Shown here: positions 1 through 8,552 of the stretch, piece after piece | How positions within the stretch are numbered: the stretch's first letter is position 1 | Layout: each line of letters opens with the position of its first letter | Source: Salinisphaera sp052044135 | GTDB lineage: Bacteria; Pseudomonadota; Gammaproteobacteria; Nevskiales; Salinisphaeraceae | NCBI RefSeq assembly: GCF_052044135.1 | Contig: NZ_JBQDYF010000001.1 | Location: forward strand, 548,143-612,142 | Reading direction: 5' to 3' | DNA: 64,000 nucleotides | The notes under the pieces: model-generated | What the model saw: the letters and a program-made list of their open reading frames with translations, nothing else | Told to the model about the DNA's origin: nothing | The model's database searches: none | Translations under genes and position numbers: made by a program

Positions 1-1499
1 GAGATCGGTTCCTTGGCGATCTTGAGGACCTTGCGCACTTTTTCTTCCGGCATTTCCATGCGCTCGGCCAGCTCGTCGGGCGTGGGCTCGCGGCCCATTT
101 CCTGCAGCATCTGGCGCGAGATGCGGTTGAGCTTGTTGATCGTTTCGATCATGTGCACCGGAATACGGATGGTGCGTGCCTGGTCGGCGATCGAGCGGGT
201 GATGGCCTGCCGGATCCACCAGGTCGCATAGGTCGAGAACTTGTAACCGCGGCGGTATTCGAACTTGTCGACCGCCTTCATCAGGCCGATGTTGCCTTCC
301 TGAATGAGGTCCAGGAACTGCAGGCCGCGATTGGTGTATTTCTTGGCGATGGAAATCACGAGACGCAGGTTGGCCTCGACCATTTCCTTCTTGGCACGGC
401 GGGCCTTGGCCTCGCCAATCGACATCTTGCGGTTGATTTCCTTGATGTGATTGACGTCGAGCGACGATTCGGCCTCGATCTCGCGCACGCGGTTCATGTG
501 GCGCACGAGTTCTTCGCGCCGGCTGGCGATGGTCGAGGAATAACGACGCTTGGCGCGGATCAGCTTTTCCAGCCAGTCTTCGTTGGTGATGTTGTCGGGC
601 AGCTGACGCACGAAGTCGCGCCGCGGCATGCCGGCTTCGGTCACACAGATGCGCAGCATGTCGCGCTCGGCCGAGCGGATATCGATCATGGCGGTGCGCA
701 GCTGCAGGGTGAGGTCGTCGGCGGTCTTGGGCACCAGCTTGAAGCGCATGAAGTGCGTGGCCAGAGCCGACAGGGCGGCCTCGGTTTCGGCGTGTTCGCG
801 ACCGTTGGCCTCCAGCGAGGCGACGGCGGCGTCGTGCAGGCGACGCAACTCGGCGAACTGGGCCTTGGCTTCCTCCGGGTCCGGGCCATCGTTGGCCGGG
901 GCGGAGCTTTCCTCTTCTTCGTCTTCGCCGGCCGAGTCGGCCGCTTCGGCGTCGTCGTTGCCGCTGTCCACGGGGTCGCCGGTGTCGGGGTCGACGAAGC
1001 CGGCCAGCACGTCGGTCAGGCGCTTGTCTTCGGCGGCGACCTGATCCCACAACTCAAGCAGACGTCCGGTGGTGGCCGGGAAATAGGCCAGCGCGAACAT
1101 CATTTCCGACAGGCCTTCCTCGATCCGCTTGGCGATACGGATTTCGCCTTCGCGGTCGAGCAGTTCCACGGAGCCCATTTCGCGCATGTACATGCGCACC
1201 GGGTCGGTAGTCCGGCCGAACTGCGGGTCGAGCGCGGCCAGCGTCGCGGCGGCTTCCTCGGCGTCGTCGTCATCGTCATCGTTGACAGTGTTGCCGGCGA
1301 TGACCAGATCGTCCTCATCCGGCGCCTGTTCGTGCACCGTGATGCCCATGTCGCTGATCATGTTGACGATATCTTCGATCTGCTCGGGATCGACAATATC
1401 GTCCGGCAAGGTATCGTTGACCTCGGCGTAGGTCAGGTAACCTTTCTGTTTGCCGTGGGCGATCAGTAGCCGAAGCTGGGATTTCTTGTCTTTGCTCAT
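1..1499 (-). CDS. rpoD: RNA polymerase primary sigma factor RpoD (sigma-70), 3' end cut by window edge
   Basis: Primary sigma factor that directs RNA polymerase to housekeeping promoters. About 499 residues are visible from an ATG start reading MSKDKKSQLRLLIAHG. Seen in order: sigma region 1.1, region 1.2 (TTDPVRMYMREMG), a non-conserved region with a long Asp/Glu-rich stretch near residues 165-205, and regions 2.1-2.4 with YATWWIRQAITR near residue 424 and the RTIRIPVHM segment. The sequence stops at KVLKIAKEPIS in region 3, so the region 4 helix-turn-helix lies beyond the edge. It is the last gene of the rpsU-yqeY-dnaG-rpoD macromolecular-synthesis operon, 105 nt after dnaG. Confidence 0.97.
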   Translation of the reverse strand, partial: MSKDKKSQLRLLIAHGKQKGYLTYAEVNDTLPDDIVDPEQIEDIVNMISDMGITVHEQAPDEDDLVIAGNTVNDDDDDDAEEAAATLAALDPQFGRTTDPVRMYMREMGSVELLDREGEIRIAKRIEEGLSEMMFALAYFPATTGRLLELWDQVAAEDKRLTDVLAGFVDPDTGDPVDSGNDDAEAADSAGEDEEEESSAPANDGPDPEEAKAQFAELRRLHDAAVASLEANGREHAETEAALSALATHFMRFKLVPKTADDLTLQLRTAMIDIRSAERDMLRICVTEAGMPRRDFVRQLPDNITNEDWLEKLIRAKRRYSSTIASRREELVRHMNRVREIEAESSLDVNHIKEINRKMSIGEAKARRAKKEMVEANLRLVISIAKKYTNRGLQFLDLIQEGNIGLMKAVDKFEYRRGYKFSTYATWWIRQAITRSIADQARTIRIPVHMIETINKLNRISRQMLQEMGREPTPDELAERMEMPEEKVRKVLKIAKEPI

Positions 1500-1604
1500 G
1501 TGACTCGCTGCGTGTTGGGCTCGTGGGGCAAGGCGCACTCGGCGATAACCGACCATTATAGCATCGCTGCCGCGCCGAATCGATTCGATGCGGTGCGTGC
1601 GGCC

Positions 1605-3383
1605 TCAGGGCGGGGTCTGAGATCGACCTTGTAGTTGGCTCAAGACTTCCTTCAACTCCTTTGCGGCCGCTGCATCGAGCGGCCCGCGTTCCTGTTGTGC
1701 GACCAGTGCGTTGTAGCGTTGTCGCAGATTCGCGCGGGAGCGGCTCTGTTGCTGCAGCCGCGCGACCACATCGACGAATTCGCCAGCGCGCTGTTCTTCG
1801 TCGCCCGGCGGGTTGGCCGCGGCCAGCCGCTGCAGGCGATGGAAAAACCGATGTTCGCGGTGATGTTCAAGCCATTGCGCAACGGATACGTTTGGGTTGC
1901 TTGCGAAAAAGTCAATCGCTTCGGCCAAAATTTGCGCGCCGGGATTGTCGTTGTCGCGCAATCCGTCGGTGGTTTCGATGCGCCCGGCCAGGCTCGGGTC
2001 GGCCAGTAACAGCATGAAACCGCGGGTCACGGGTGGCAGCTCGGCGCTGTAGGCGTTTTTTTTCGATTCCGTACCGTGCGCGCCGTTGCCGGCGCGCGGG
2101 GCCGGCTGATTCGCGGCGTAGAGCTCACGAATGTCATCCGCCGGCAGGCCGGACAGGCGACTGATCTCGGCGACCATTTCGGCGCGAAAGGCGTCCGGTG
2201 GCAGGGTGTTGATCGGCGCGCGCGCGCGCTCGACCAGTTGGGCACGGCCATCCGGCGTGGCCAGGTCGAGGCCCTCCCGGAGTTCGCCCAGCAATACCTC
2301 CGAGGCCGGTCGGGCGGATTCGATCGCCGCGGCCATGGCCTCGCGGCCGCCTTCGCCGCGCACGAGGCTGTCCGGATCCTCGCCGTCGGGCAGAAACAGA
2401 AAACGTACGCGCCGCGCGCCGCGCATCACGGCCAGGCTATGTTCCATCGCTTTCCTCGCCGCACGAACGCCGGCGGCATCGCCGTCGAAACAGAAGACCA
2501 CTTCCTCGGTATGTCGAAACAGCGTGGTTAGATGCGATGCGGTGGTGGCCGTGCCCAGCGTGGCCACCGCGTTGGGGAAGCCGTGCTGGGCGAGGGCGAT
2601 GACGTCCATATAGCCTTCGACCACGAGCAGGCGGTCGAGCTGGCGCAGGGCCTGGCGCGCTTCGTACAGCCCGTACATGTGGTCGGACTTGTGGAACAGC
2701 GGGGTTTCGGGCGAGTTCAGGTATTTGGCGCTGTCGTCGCCGAGCGTGCGTCCGCCGAAGGCGATGGTGCGGCCGCGCGTATCGCGGATCGGAAACATCA
2801 GGCGATTGCGAAAGCGGTCGAAGTAACCGCCGGAGTCGCGCTCGATCAAAAGGCCCGCCTGGGCGGCGGCCGCCTTGTTGGGCAGACGGCGTGTGAGGTC
2901 GTCCCAGGCGTCGGCGGCAAAGCCGAGGCCGTAGATCTTGGCCATTTCGCCGGATACGCCGCGGTTTTTCAGATAGTCGATTACGCCCGGATTACGGCGC
3001 AGTGCCGCCTGATAATGACGATCGGCCTGGCGCATGGCGTCGAGCAACGGCTCGCGCGGCGGCCCGCTGGGCGCCGATGCGGTCGCCTCCTCGGGGATTT
3101 CCATGCCGGCGGCATCGGCGAGCACTTCCACCGCGTCGCGAAATTCCAGGCGATCGTACTCCATCAGGAAACTGATCGCCGTACCGTGCGCGCCGCAACC
3201 AAAGCAATGATAGAACTGCTTGACGGGCGAGACGGTGAACGAGGGGGTCTTTTCGTCGTGAAACGGGCAGCAGGCGGTGTATTCGCGCCCGGCCTTCTTC
3301 AGCGAAACACGCGCGTCGATCAGCGAGACGATATCCGTGCGTTCGAGCAGCTGATCGATGAAGTGCTGGGGGATGCGCGCCAT
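1605..3383 (-). CDS. dnaG: DNA primase DnaG
   Basis: Synthesises RNA primers for replication. 592 residues, the usual length. The N-terminal CHC2 zinc-binding domain has Cys39-x2-His42 and Cys60-x2-Cys63. The TOPRIM catalytic core follows, with EGYMD near residue 260 and FDGDAAG near residue 305, and then a C-terminal region that in the family binds the DnaB helicase. It lies between yqeY and rpoD in the conserved macromolecular-synthesis operon; the gap to yqeY is 116 nt and shows no clear terminator. All key metal and catalytic motifs are present. Confidence 0.98.
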   Translation of the reverse strand: MARIPQHFIDQLLERTDIVSLIDARVSLKKAGREYTACCPFHDEKTPSFTVSPVKQFYHCFGCGAHGTAISFLMEYDRLEFRDAVEVLADAAGMEIPEEATASAPSGPPREPLLDAMRQADRHYQAALRRNPGVIDYLKNRGVSGEMAKIYGLGFAADAWDDLTRRLPNKAAAAQAGLLIERDSGGYFDRFRNRLMFPIRDTRGRTIAFGGRTLGDDSAKYLNSPETPLFHKSDHMYGLYEARQALRQLDRLLVVEGYMDVIALAQHGFPNAVATLGTATTASHLTTLFRHTEEVVFCFDGDAAGVRAARKAMEHSLAVMRGARRVRFLFLPDGEDPDSLVRGEGGREAMAAAIESARPASEVLLGELREGLDLATPDGRAQLVERARAPINTLPPDAFRAEMVAEISRLSGLPADDIRELYAANQPAPRAGNGAHGTESKKNAYSAELPPVTRGFMLLLADPSLAGRIETTDGLRDNDNPGAQILAEAIDFFASNPNVSVAQWLEHHREHRFFHRLQRLAAANPPGDEEQRAGEFVDVVARLQQQSRSRANLRQRYNALVAQQERGPLDAAAAKELKEVLSQLQGRSQTPP

Positions 3384-3499
3384 GAAGCCATTCTAAACGA
3401 CGGATAGGCCGCTGCGCGCAACACGGCGCGGCGGTTCAGGCCAATCGGGTAGCCGGCCCGCAGGGTCCTGCCGGACTCGCGTGAGCCCGGACGGGCAGG

Positions 3500-3943
3500 C
3501 TACTGCAGTTTGGCCTTCAGCCGCTGGCTGACCACCGACATATCGGCCTGACCCGCCAGTTCGCCCTTGAGCTGGCCCATGACCCGGCCCATGTCCTGCA
3601 TGGATGCCGCGCCGGTATCGGCGATGGCGCGATCGACGGCGGCATCGATTTCCGATTCGGACAACTGGGCGGGCAGGTAGTGTTCGAGCACCGAGATCTC
3701 GGCGGCCTCGGCGTCGGCCAGTTCGTCGCGTTTTGCGTCGCGATACTGCGATTCGGCGTCACGGCGCTGCTTGACCATCTTTTCGATCACCGTGAGCACG
3801 TCGGCGTCTTCGAGCGTGGTGCCGTTATCGATTTCACGCTGCTTGATCGCGGCGTTGACCATGCGGATGACCGACAGGCGTTCCTTGTCGCGGGCCCGCA
3901 TGGCCGACTTCATGTCCTCGGACAACTGATCCTTGATGTTCAC
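3500..3943 (-). CDS. GatB/YqeY domain protein
   Basis: 147-residue protein of the YqeY family, related to the tail domain of the GatB amidotransferase subunit; its exact role is unknown, and tRNA-related functions are only suspected from the homology. I chose a GTG start that reads V/M-NIKDQLSEDMK, because it has a GGGAG ribosome site 8-9 nt upstream and matches the family N-terminus; a longer open frame upstream runs through the rpsU terminator and is not likely coded. It has the family features LGQLKGELAG-like C-terminus (MGQLKGELAGQADMS) and ALPAQLSE-like centre. It is in its usual place between rpsU and dnaG. Confidence 0.93.
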   Translation of the reverse strand: MNIKDQLSEDMKSAMRARDKERLSVIRMVNAAIKQREIDNGTTLEDADVLTVIEKMVKQRRDAESQYRDAKRDELADAEAAEISVLEHYLPAQLSESEIDAAVDRAIADTGAASMQDMGRVMGQLKGELAGQADMSVVSQRLKAKLQ

Positions 3944-3991
3944 GTTCGAACTCCCTGACACGAGTGATGAAATACGCACGAGATACCGACA

Positions 3992-4016
3992 CAAAAACAG
4001 CGGCCCCGGGGCCGCT
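3992..4016 (-). terminator. Intrinsic terminator after rpsU
   Basis: A 9-bp perfect inverted repeat (AGCGGCCCC / GGGGCCGCT) followed on the minus strand by GTTTTTGTG. It sits between rpsU and yqeY, where the E. coli operon also carries a partial terminator that lets rpsU be expressed more than dnaG and rpoD. Strength and read-through are inferred. Confidence 0.8.
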
Positions 4017-4022
4017 GCAATC

Positions 4023-4063
4023 ATCGATTCAAATCGATTGCCGCAATCGATTCGTGAATCGAT
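4023..4063. repeat. Two adjacent ATCGATT inverted repeats between rpsU and its terminator
   Basis: Two perfect short hairpins: ATCGATT-CA-AATCGAT and ATCGATTC-GT-GAATCGAT, giving four ATCGAT hexamers in 41 bp. They lie in the 3' untranslated part of the rpsU message just before the terminator. They could be an RNA-processing or stability element, or a protein-binding site; nothing in the sequence decides this. Confidence 0.7.
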
Positions 4064-4076
4064 GCGACGGCCAGAA

Positions 4077-4292
4077 TCAATACTGGCGCGTAAAACGCTG
4101 CTGTTCACGCTGTATGCGCTTGGCGTGGCGCTTGACGGCGGCCGCGCGCTTGCGCTTGCGAGTCTGGCAGGGCTTTTCGAAGAACTCGCGACGGCGTACT
4201 TCGGTCACGACGCCGGCTTTTTCGCAACTGCGCTTGAAACGACGCAGTGCGACTTCAAACGGCTCGTTCTCTTTGACGCGTACGCTAGGCAT
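4077..4292 (-). CDS. rpsU: 30S ribosomal protein bS21
   Basis: 71 residues, identical in length to E. coli S21, beginning MPSVRVKENEPFEVALRRFK and ending in the Arg/Lys-rich tail that contacts 16S rRNA (HAKRIQREQQRFTRQY). First gene of the macromolecular-synthesis operon. The promoter is probably inside the divergent tsaD start region, and a terminator follows the gene. Family and position agree fully. Confidence 0.98.
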   Translation of the reverse strand: MPSVRVKENEPFEVALRRFKRSCEKAGVVTEVRRREFFEKPCQTRKRKRAAAVKRHAKRIQREQQRFTRQY

Positions 4293-4371
4293 TGAGCATC
4301 ACTCTCCGGGAAATCTGATGTGTAGCTTTCGTGCCGGTGACCGAGTTGGAACGACCGGCTAGAATAGGGCG

Positions 4372-5469
4372 ATGAATAATACGCCCGAGAGCGCCACTTT
4401 GCAACGCCCCTTCGCGATCCTTGGCATCGAGAGTTCCTGCGACGAATCCGCCGCCGCCATCTACAGCGATGCCGGTCTGCAGGCCCATGCGCTGCACAGC
4501 CAGGTGGCGCTGCATGCCGACTACGGTGGCGTGGTGCCGGAGCTGGCGTCGCGCGATCATATCCGCAAGCTCCTGCCGCTGATCGAGCGCGTTCGTGCGG
4601 ATGCCGGCCATCCCGAACTCGCCGGTATCGCCTATACGCGCGGGCCGGGTTTGATGGGCGCCTTGCTGGTCGGGGCCTCGGTGGCGGCCGGGCTGGGCAT
4701 GAGTCTGGGGTTGCCGGTGCTTGGCGTGCATCACATGGAAGGCCATCTGCTGTCGCCGTTGCTGGAAGAGCCGGCGCCCGCATTCCCATACGTTGCCTTG
4801 CTGGTGTCGGGCGGGCATACGCTGCTGGTGGCGGTCGAGGGCCTGGGTCGTTACCGACTGCTCGGGCGCAGCGTGGATGATGCGGTCGGCGAGGCCTTCG
4901 ACAAGAGCGCCAAGATGCTGGGGCTCGGTTATCCCGGCGGACCGGCGCTGGCCGCGCTGGCGGCCGAGGGCGATCCGGCCGCCCACGCTTTCCCGCGTCC
5001 TATGCTCAAGCGGCCCGGGCTGGATTTTTCTTTTTCCGGGCTCAAGACGGCGGTGATGCTGGCGGTCAAGGCGGCCGAGGCCTCGCGCCCGGCCTACGCC
5101 GACATCGCCGCCAGTTTTCAGCAGGCGGTGGTCGATACGCTGGTCGCGAAATGCGCGCGCGCCATCCAGCAGACGGGCATGCGGCGGCTGGTCGTCGCCG
5201 GCGGCGTCGGGGCCAACGCCGCGCTGCGTGCCGGGCTGGGTGAACGCGCGGCCGGCGACGGCTTCGCGCTGTATTTCCCGCGCCAGGCGTTCTGTACCGA
5301 CAATGCCGCCATGATCGCGCTGACCGGCTATCTGCGCCGTGGCGAGTTCCGGCCCGGCATCGCGCCGGCCGCGGCGGTGGCCCGCTGGCCACTGGAGGAT
5401 CTGGCGCCGCCGCGCGCATCAGCCGCGCCGCGGGTCGCAACAGACACCGTACGCGTCGGCTCAGTGTAA
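4372..5469 (+). CDS. tsaD: tRNA N6-adenosine threonylcarbamoyltransferase TsaD
   Basis: Transfers the threonylcarbamoyl group to A37 of ANN-decoding tRNAs; works with TsaC, which is also in this window, and with TsaB and TsaE, which are not. 365 residues, about 25 longer than E. coli TsaD, because of 13 extra N-terminal residues and a short Ala/Arg-rich tail. Visible motifs are GIESSCDES, the metal-binding HMEGH at residues 121-125, LVSGGHT and VVAGGVGANAALR. It is divergent from rpsU, as in most gammaproteobacteria. A TAGAAT hexamer ends only 6 nt before the ATG, so a very short or absent leader is possible. Confidence 0.97.
   Translation: MNNTPESATLQRPFAILGIESSCDESAAAIYSDAGLQAHALHSQVALHADYGGVVPELASRDHIRKLLPLIERVRADAGHPELAGIAYTRGPGLMGALLVGASVAAGLGMSLGLPVLGVHHMEGHLLSPLLEEPAPAFPYVALLVSGGHTLLVAVEGLGRYRLLGRSVDDAVGEAFDKSAKMLGLGYPGGPALAALAAEGDPAAHAFPRPMLKRPGLDFSFSGLKTAVMLAVKAAEASRPAYADIAASFQQAVVDTLVAKCARAIQQTGMRRLVVAGGVGANAALRAGLGERAAGDGFALYFPRQAFCTDNAAMIALTGYLRRGEFRPGIAPAAAVARWPLEDLAPPRASAAPRVATDTVRVGSV
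4376..4404 (-). promoter_or_regulatory. Candidate sigma-70 promoter for rpsU operon
   Basis: On the minus strand TTGCAA and TATTAT are separated by exactly 17 nt, a fair match to a sigma-70 promoter. It would give an rpsU leader of about 75 nt and lies within the first codons of the divergent tsaD gene. Prediction by eye only. Confidence 0.5.
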
Positions 5470-5526
5470 TTGCGCGGGGTTTGGTTTTGATAAGCTGCGC
5501 CTCGCCGCAACGGGCTGGGAGCATGC

Positions 5527-5883
5527 GTGGATACGATCTTCATCGATCAGTTGGCCATCGATACCGTCATCGGGTTGTACGACTGGGAGCGCCGGATCCG
5601 GCAACGGGTGATCGTCGACCTGGAGATGGATTTCGACATTCGCCAGGCCGCGGCCAGCGACGACGTGGACAAGACGCTCGACTACAAGGCCGTCGCCAAA
5701 CGCGTGATCGCCTTTGTCGAGGCGAGCGAGTTCGATCTGGTCGAAACGCTGTCGGAGGGCATCGCGGCGGTCATCCTCGACGAGTTCCCGGTCACGCGGG
5801 TTACGCTGCGCCTGGATAAGCCGCATGCGCTGCGCGGCGCGCAGGGGGTAGGCATCCGGATCACGCGGGAGCGCGGTCGATGA
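5527..5883 (+). CDS. folB: Dihydroneopterin aldolase FolB
   Basis: Folate pathway enzyme that cleaves 7,8-dihydroneopterin to 6-hydroxymethyl-dihydropterin and glycolaldehyde. 118 residues from a GTG start (MDTIFIDQLAIDTVIG). Family residues seen are the Glu in DWERRIRQ (residue 21), Tyr53 in LDYKAV, Glu73 in VETLSEGIA and Lys98 in LRLDKPHAL. It follows tsaD by 57 nt; plsY, which often lies in this gap in relatives, is absent. Its last codon overlaps the folK start as ATGA, so the two are translationally coupled and catalyse consecutive steps. Confidence 0.96.
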   Translation: MDTIFIDQLAIDTVIGLYDWERRIRQRVIVDLEMDFDIRQAAASDDVDKTLDYKAVAKRVIAFVEASEFDLVETLSEGIAAVILDEFPVTRVTLRLDKPHALRGAQGVGIRITRERGR

Positions 5884-6377
5884 CGGAAGTCGTGGTCGGT
5901 GTCGGCTCCAATATCGAGCCCCGGCGGCATGTGTGTGCTGCGCTCGGACGGCTGGCCGAGCGCTTCGGCAGGCTTGATGTGTCCCCGGTCTATAGTTGCC
6001 CGGCGGTTGGTTTTTCGGGCGCCGATTTCGTCAATCTCGTGGTGGCGTTCGACACCGGCGAGCCAATCGAAGCAGTCCAGGCCGGTCTGCGCGCGATCGA
6101 GGCCGAGGGCGGACGCGATCTTGCCGCGCGCGATGGTTCGCGAACGCTGGATCTCGATATGCTGCTGTTTGGCGACACCGTGTTCGACAACGGCGATATT
6201 CGGGTGCCTCGGGCCGATATTCTCGATTACGCCTTCGTCCTGCGCCCGCTCGCCGAGATGCGCCCGCAGGCCCGGCATCCAATCGATGGCCGAAGCTATC
6301 GCGAACTCTGGGCGACCTTCGATCGGCCGGACCAGCCATTGACCGAGATCACGCTCGACGCGCTGCGTGCGCAGTAG
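5880..6377 (+). CDS. folK: 2-amino-4-hydroxy-6-hydroxymethyldihydropteridine diphosphokinase FolK
   Basis: Transfers pyrophosphate from ATP to 6-hydroxymethyl-dihydropterin, the step after FolB. 165 residues, normal length. The signature SRTLDLDMLLFGD at residues 87-99 carries the Mg-binding Asp91 and Asp93, and the N-terminus GVGSNIEPR is typical. Starts inside the folB stop (ATGA). It ends opposite the folM gene of the other strand, so three pterin genes meet in one place. Confidence 0.97.
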   Translation: MTEVVVGVGSNIEPRRHVCAALGRLAERFGRLDVSPVYSCPAVGFSGADFVNLVVAFDTGEPIEAVQAGLRAIEAEGGRDLAARDGSRTLDLDMLLFGDTVFDNGDIRVPRADILDYAFVLRPLAEMRPQARHPIDGRSYRELWATFDRPDQPLTEITLDALRAQ

Positions 6378-6395
6378 GATTCGTCAAAGATATTC

Positions 6396-6417
6396 GCGGG
6401 CCGAGAGGCCGGCCCGC
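6396..6417 (+). terminator. GC-rich hairpin after folK
   Basis: Inverted repeat GCGGGCCG / CGGCCCGC with a 6-nt loop, 18 nt after the folK stop in the gap between convergent genes. There is no T-run on either side, so it is only a possible terminator. The rest of the 193-nt gap holds nothing I recognise. Confidence 0.35.
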
Positions 6418-6570
6418 TTGCGCGACGCGCGTCCTGGCCGGGCGGTTTGCGGACGTCGCGGCGCGTTTTGCCTCGTGCCAGACCATCGTCCGGCACAACA
6501 CGGGAACCGACATGCCTCGGGCTTGACCCGTCGTAGTGGTTGCCGGCCCGGTGAGCGGCCGTGATCGGGG

Positions 6571-7308
6571 TTATCGTCCCAATCGCCGTCCGCCGTCCAC
6601 CGCGATCACGGCCCCGGTCTGGTAGTCGTTGTCCAGTACGGCGCGCACCGCGCGATAGATGTCTTCCGGCGCGCCGGTGCGACCGAGCGGTGTGCTGTCG
6701 AGCACCTGGGTGCGCTGCTCCGTATCGGCCCAGTCCTCGAAGGTGATCGGCCCGGGCTGGATGACATTGACCTTCACCGCCGGCGCCAGCCGCTTGGCAA
6801 AGGCGATCGCCAGATTCTGCAGACCCGCCTTGGTGGCGCAGTAAATATCGTACTGCGGCGCCGGGTTGTCGGCATAGATATCGGTGATGTGCACGATGTC
6901 GCCGGCGCCCTCGGCCGCCCGAATACGATCGGCCAGCCGGGTGTTGAGCAGATAGGGCGCGCGCATGTGTACCTCGAAGAACGCCTGGAACTGTGCGGAC
7001 GCCGCCTCGGCATCGTCGTCAGTCGGCGAGAACGCCGAGGCGTTGTGGATGAGGGCGCGAATACGCGATGCACGCCCGGCGATCGCGTCCGCCACGGCCA
7101 GAATCGAATCGGTGTCGGCGAAATCGCCCTGAATCGCGAGCGCGCCGCGATCGGCCAGACCCGCGATGGCCTGCGTGGGGGTTCGATATTGCGCGATCAC
7201 GGCGAAACCGTCGTCGAGGAACCGATGCGCCAGGTGGGTGCCCACGTTGCGATTGGCCCCGGTGACGACGACCGGGGCCGTTTCGACGGCGGATTGCGGG
7301 TCGGTCAT
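6571..7308 (-). CDS. folM: FolM-like dihydromonapterin/dihydropteridine reductase (SDR family)
   Basis: Short-chain dehydrogenase/reductase of 245 residues. The cofactor motif is TGANRNVG at residues 16-23, the catalytic pair lies in YDIYCATKAGL, and the C-terminus reads AVDGGRRL. The TGANRNVG pattern and the Arg-rich end resemble E. coli FolM, which reduces dihydromonapterin to the tetrahydro form. Placement next to folB and folK supports a pterin substrate. ATG overlaps the cca stop (ATGA), so it is the third gene of an slt-cca-folM operon. Another pteridine-type SDR substrate is possible; the family is certain, the substrate is inferred. Confidence 0.8.
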   Translation of the reverse strand: MTDPQSAVETAPVVVTGANRNVGTHLAHRFLDDGFAVIAQYRTPTQAIAGLADRGALAIQGDFADTDSILAVADAIAGRASRIRALIHNASAFSPTDDDAEAASAQFQAFFEVHMRAPYLLNTRLADRIRAAEGAGDIVHITDIYADNPAPQYDIYCATKAGLQNLAIAFAKRLAPAVKVNVIQPGPITFEDWADTEQRTQVLDSTPLGRTGAPEDIYRAVRAVLDNDYQTGAVIAVDGGRRLGR

Positions 7309-8552
7309 GGTTGCGCTCCGGCGTCGGTCGGGGCAGTGGTGAGTGCGGTCGCGATCGCGCGGATGCGTTCCTGGCGCAGAACCCGGCCGATCTCCGGGCC
7401 CTTCAGGCCGCGTTCGGCCAGCGCCGCGCCATCGATGTCCACGGCCGCCGCCCGCGCGGCCTGGATCCGCCCGGCCTGCGGGTAGGCGCGATCCTCATAA
7501 CCGAGCCGGCCGCGCACGTCCGCGGCGCATACCGCGATCAGATCCTCGAGTCGTTCGGGCCGGCGAAAGGCATCCATGGCTTCGAGCAGTTTGAGGACCG
7601 TGCCCGGCCTGAGTTCGTCGATGCGGTGCAAGTGCGTGTGCCAGCGCGTGATCAGGCGCGCGGTTTCACGCAGGCGCTTGGGTACGCCGAGGCGCGCGCT
7701 GGCGGCGTCGGTGGGCGCGACGCCGCGTTCCTCGTGGCCGCGATGGCCCGGCAGCAGCCCGGCCGGTGTGGCTGCCTTGCCGAAGTCGTGACAGATCGCG
7801 GCATAACGCGCCGCCAGGCTGGCTTCGGCCCGGGCGCATTGGGCGAGTACCAGCAGCGTATGCACACCGCTGTCGATCTCGGGGTGGTATTGCACCGGTT
7901 GCGGCACGCCGAACAGTGCATCCAGTTCCGGCAGTACGACGGCCAGGGCGCCGGTCGCGCGCAGCAGGTGGAAGAAAAGCTGGGGTTCGGCGCTCATCAG
8001 GGCGCGCTCCATCTCGGCCCAGACCCGCTCGGGCACCAGATGATCGATTTCGCCGGCAGCAACCATTTCGCGTGCCAGCGTCATGGTTTCCTCGGCCACG
8101 GTGAAGCCCAGCGGCGCGAAGCGGGCGTAGTAGCGCGCCAGCCGTAACAGCCGCACCGGGTCCTCGGCAAAGGCGTCGGAGACATGCCGAAGCACGCGCG
8201 CATCGAGGTCGGCATGGCCGCCGTAGGGGTCGATCAGCGTGCCGTCGTCGGCGCGCGCCATGGCGTTGATGGTCAGATCGCGCCGGGCGAGGTCGGCCTC
8301 CAGCGTGACGTCGGCGCCGGTGTGGAAAACGAAACCGTGATAGCCGCGCCCGGACTTGCGCTCGGTGCGCGCCAGCGCGTGTTCCTCGTGCGTATCCGGG
8401 TGCAGGAAAACCGGAAAATCGCGCCCGACCGGCGTGTAGCCGGCCGCGGTCATCTCCTCCGGCGTGGCGCCCACCACGACCCAGTCGCGATCGGAGATCG
8501 CCAGCCCCAGAAATGCGTCGCGTACGGCGCCGCCGACCAGATAGCGCTGCAT
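7305..8552 (-). CDS. cca: CCA tRNA nucleotidyltransferase with HD domain
   Basis: Adds or repairs the 3' CCA end of tRNAs. 415 residues, close to the 412 of E. coli Cca. Begins MQRYLVGGAVRDAFLGL, with the catalytic Asp21 and Asp23 in SDRDW, and contains an HD phosphohydrolase motif (AAICHDFGKA) in the second half, as in the multifunctional enterobacterial type. An open frame continues 87 codons upstream into slt but has no family similarity, so the start used is the ATG that overlaps the slt stop by one base (TGATG). Followed by folM with an ATGA overlap. Confidence 0.97.
   Translation of the reverse strand: MQRYLVGGAVRDAFLGLAISDRDWVVVGATPEEMTAAGYTPVGRDFPVFLHPDTHEEHALARTERKSGRGYHGFVFHTGADVTLEADLARRDLTINAMARADDGTLIDPYGGHADLDARVLRHVSDAFAEDPVRLLRLARYYARFAPLGFTVAEETMTLAREMVAAGEIDHLVPERVWAEMERALMSAEPQLFFHLLRATGALAVVLPELDALFGVPQPVQYHPEIDSGVHTLLVLAQCARAEASLAARYAAICHDFGKAATPAGLLPGHRGHEERGVAPTDAASARLGVPKRLRETARLITRWHTHLHRIDELRPGTVLKLLEAMDAFRRPERLEDLIAVCAADVRGRLGYEDRAYPQAGRIQAARAAAVDIDGAALAERGLKGPEIGRVLRQERIRAIATALTTAPTDAGAQP

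Noticed and set aside
153..1469. A 438-codon plus-strand open frame opposite rpoD
   Set aside because: It is the antisense shadow of rpoD, caused by high G+C; its sequence (Gly/His/Val-rich) resembles no protein.
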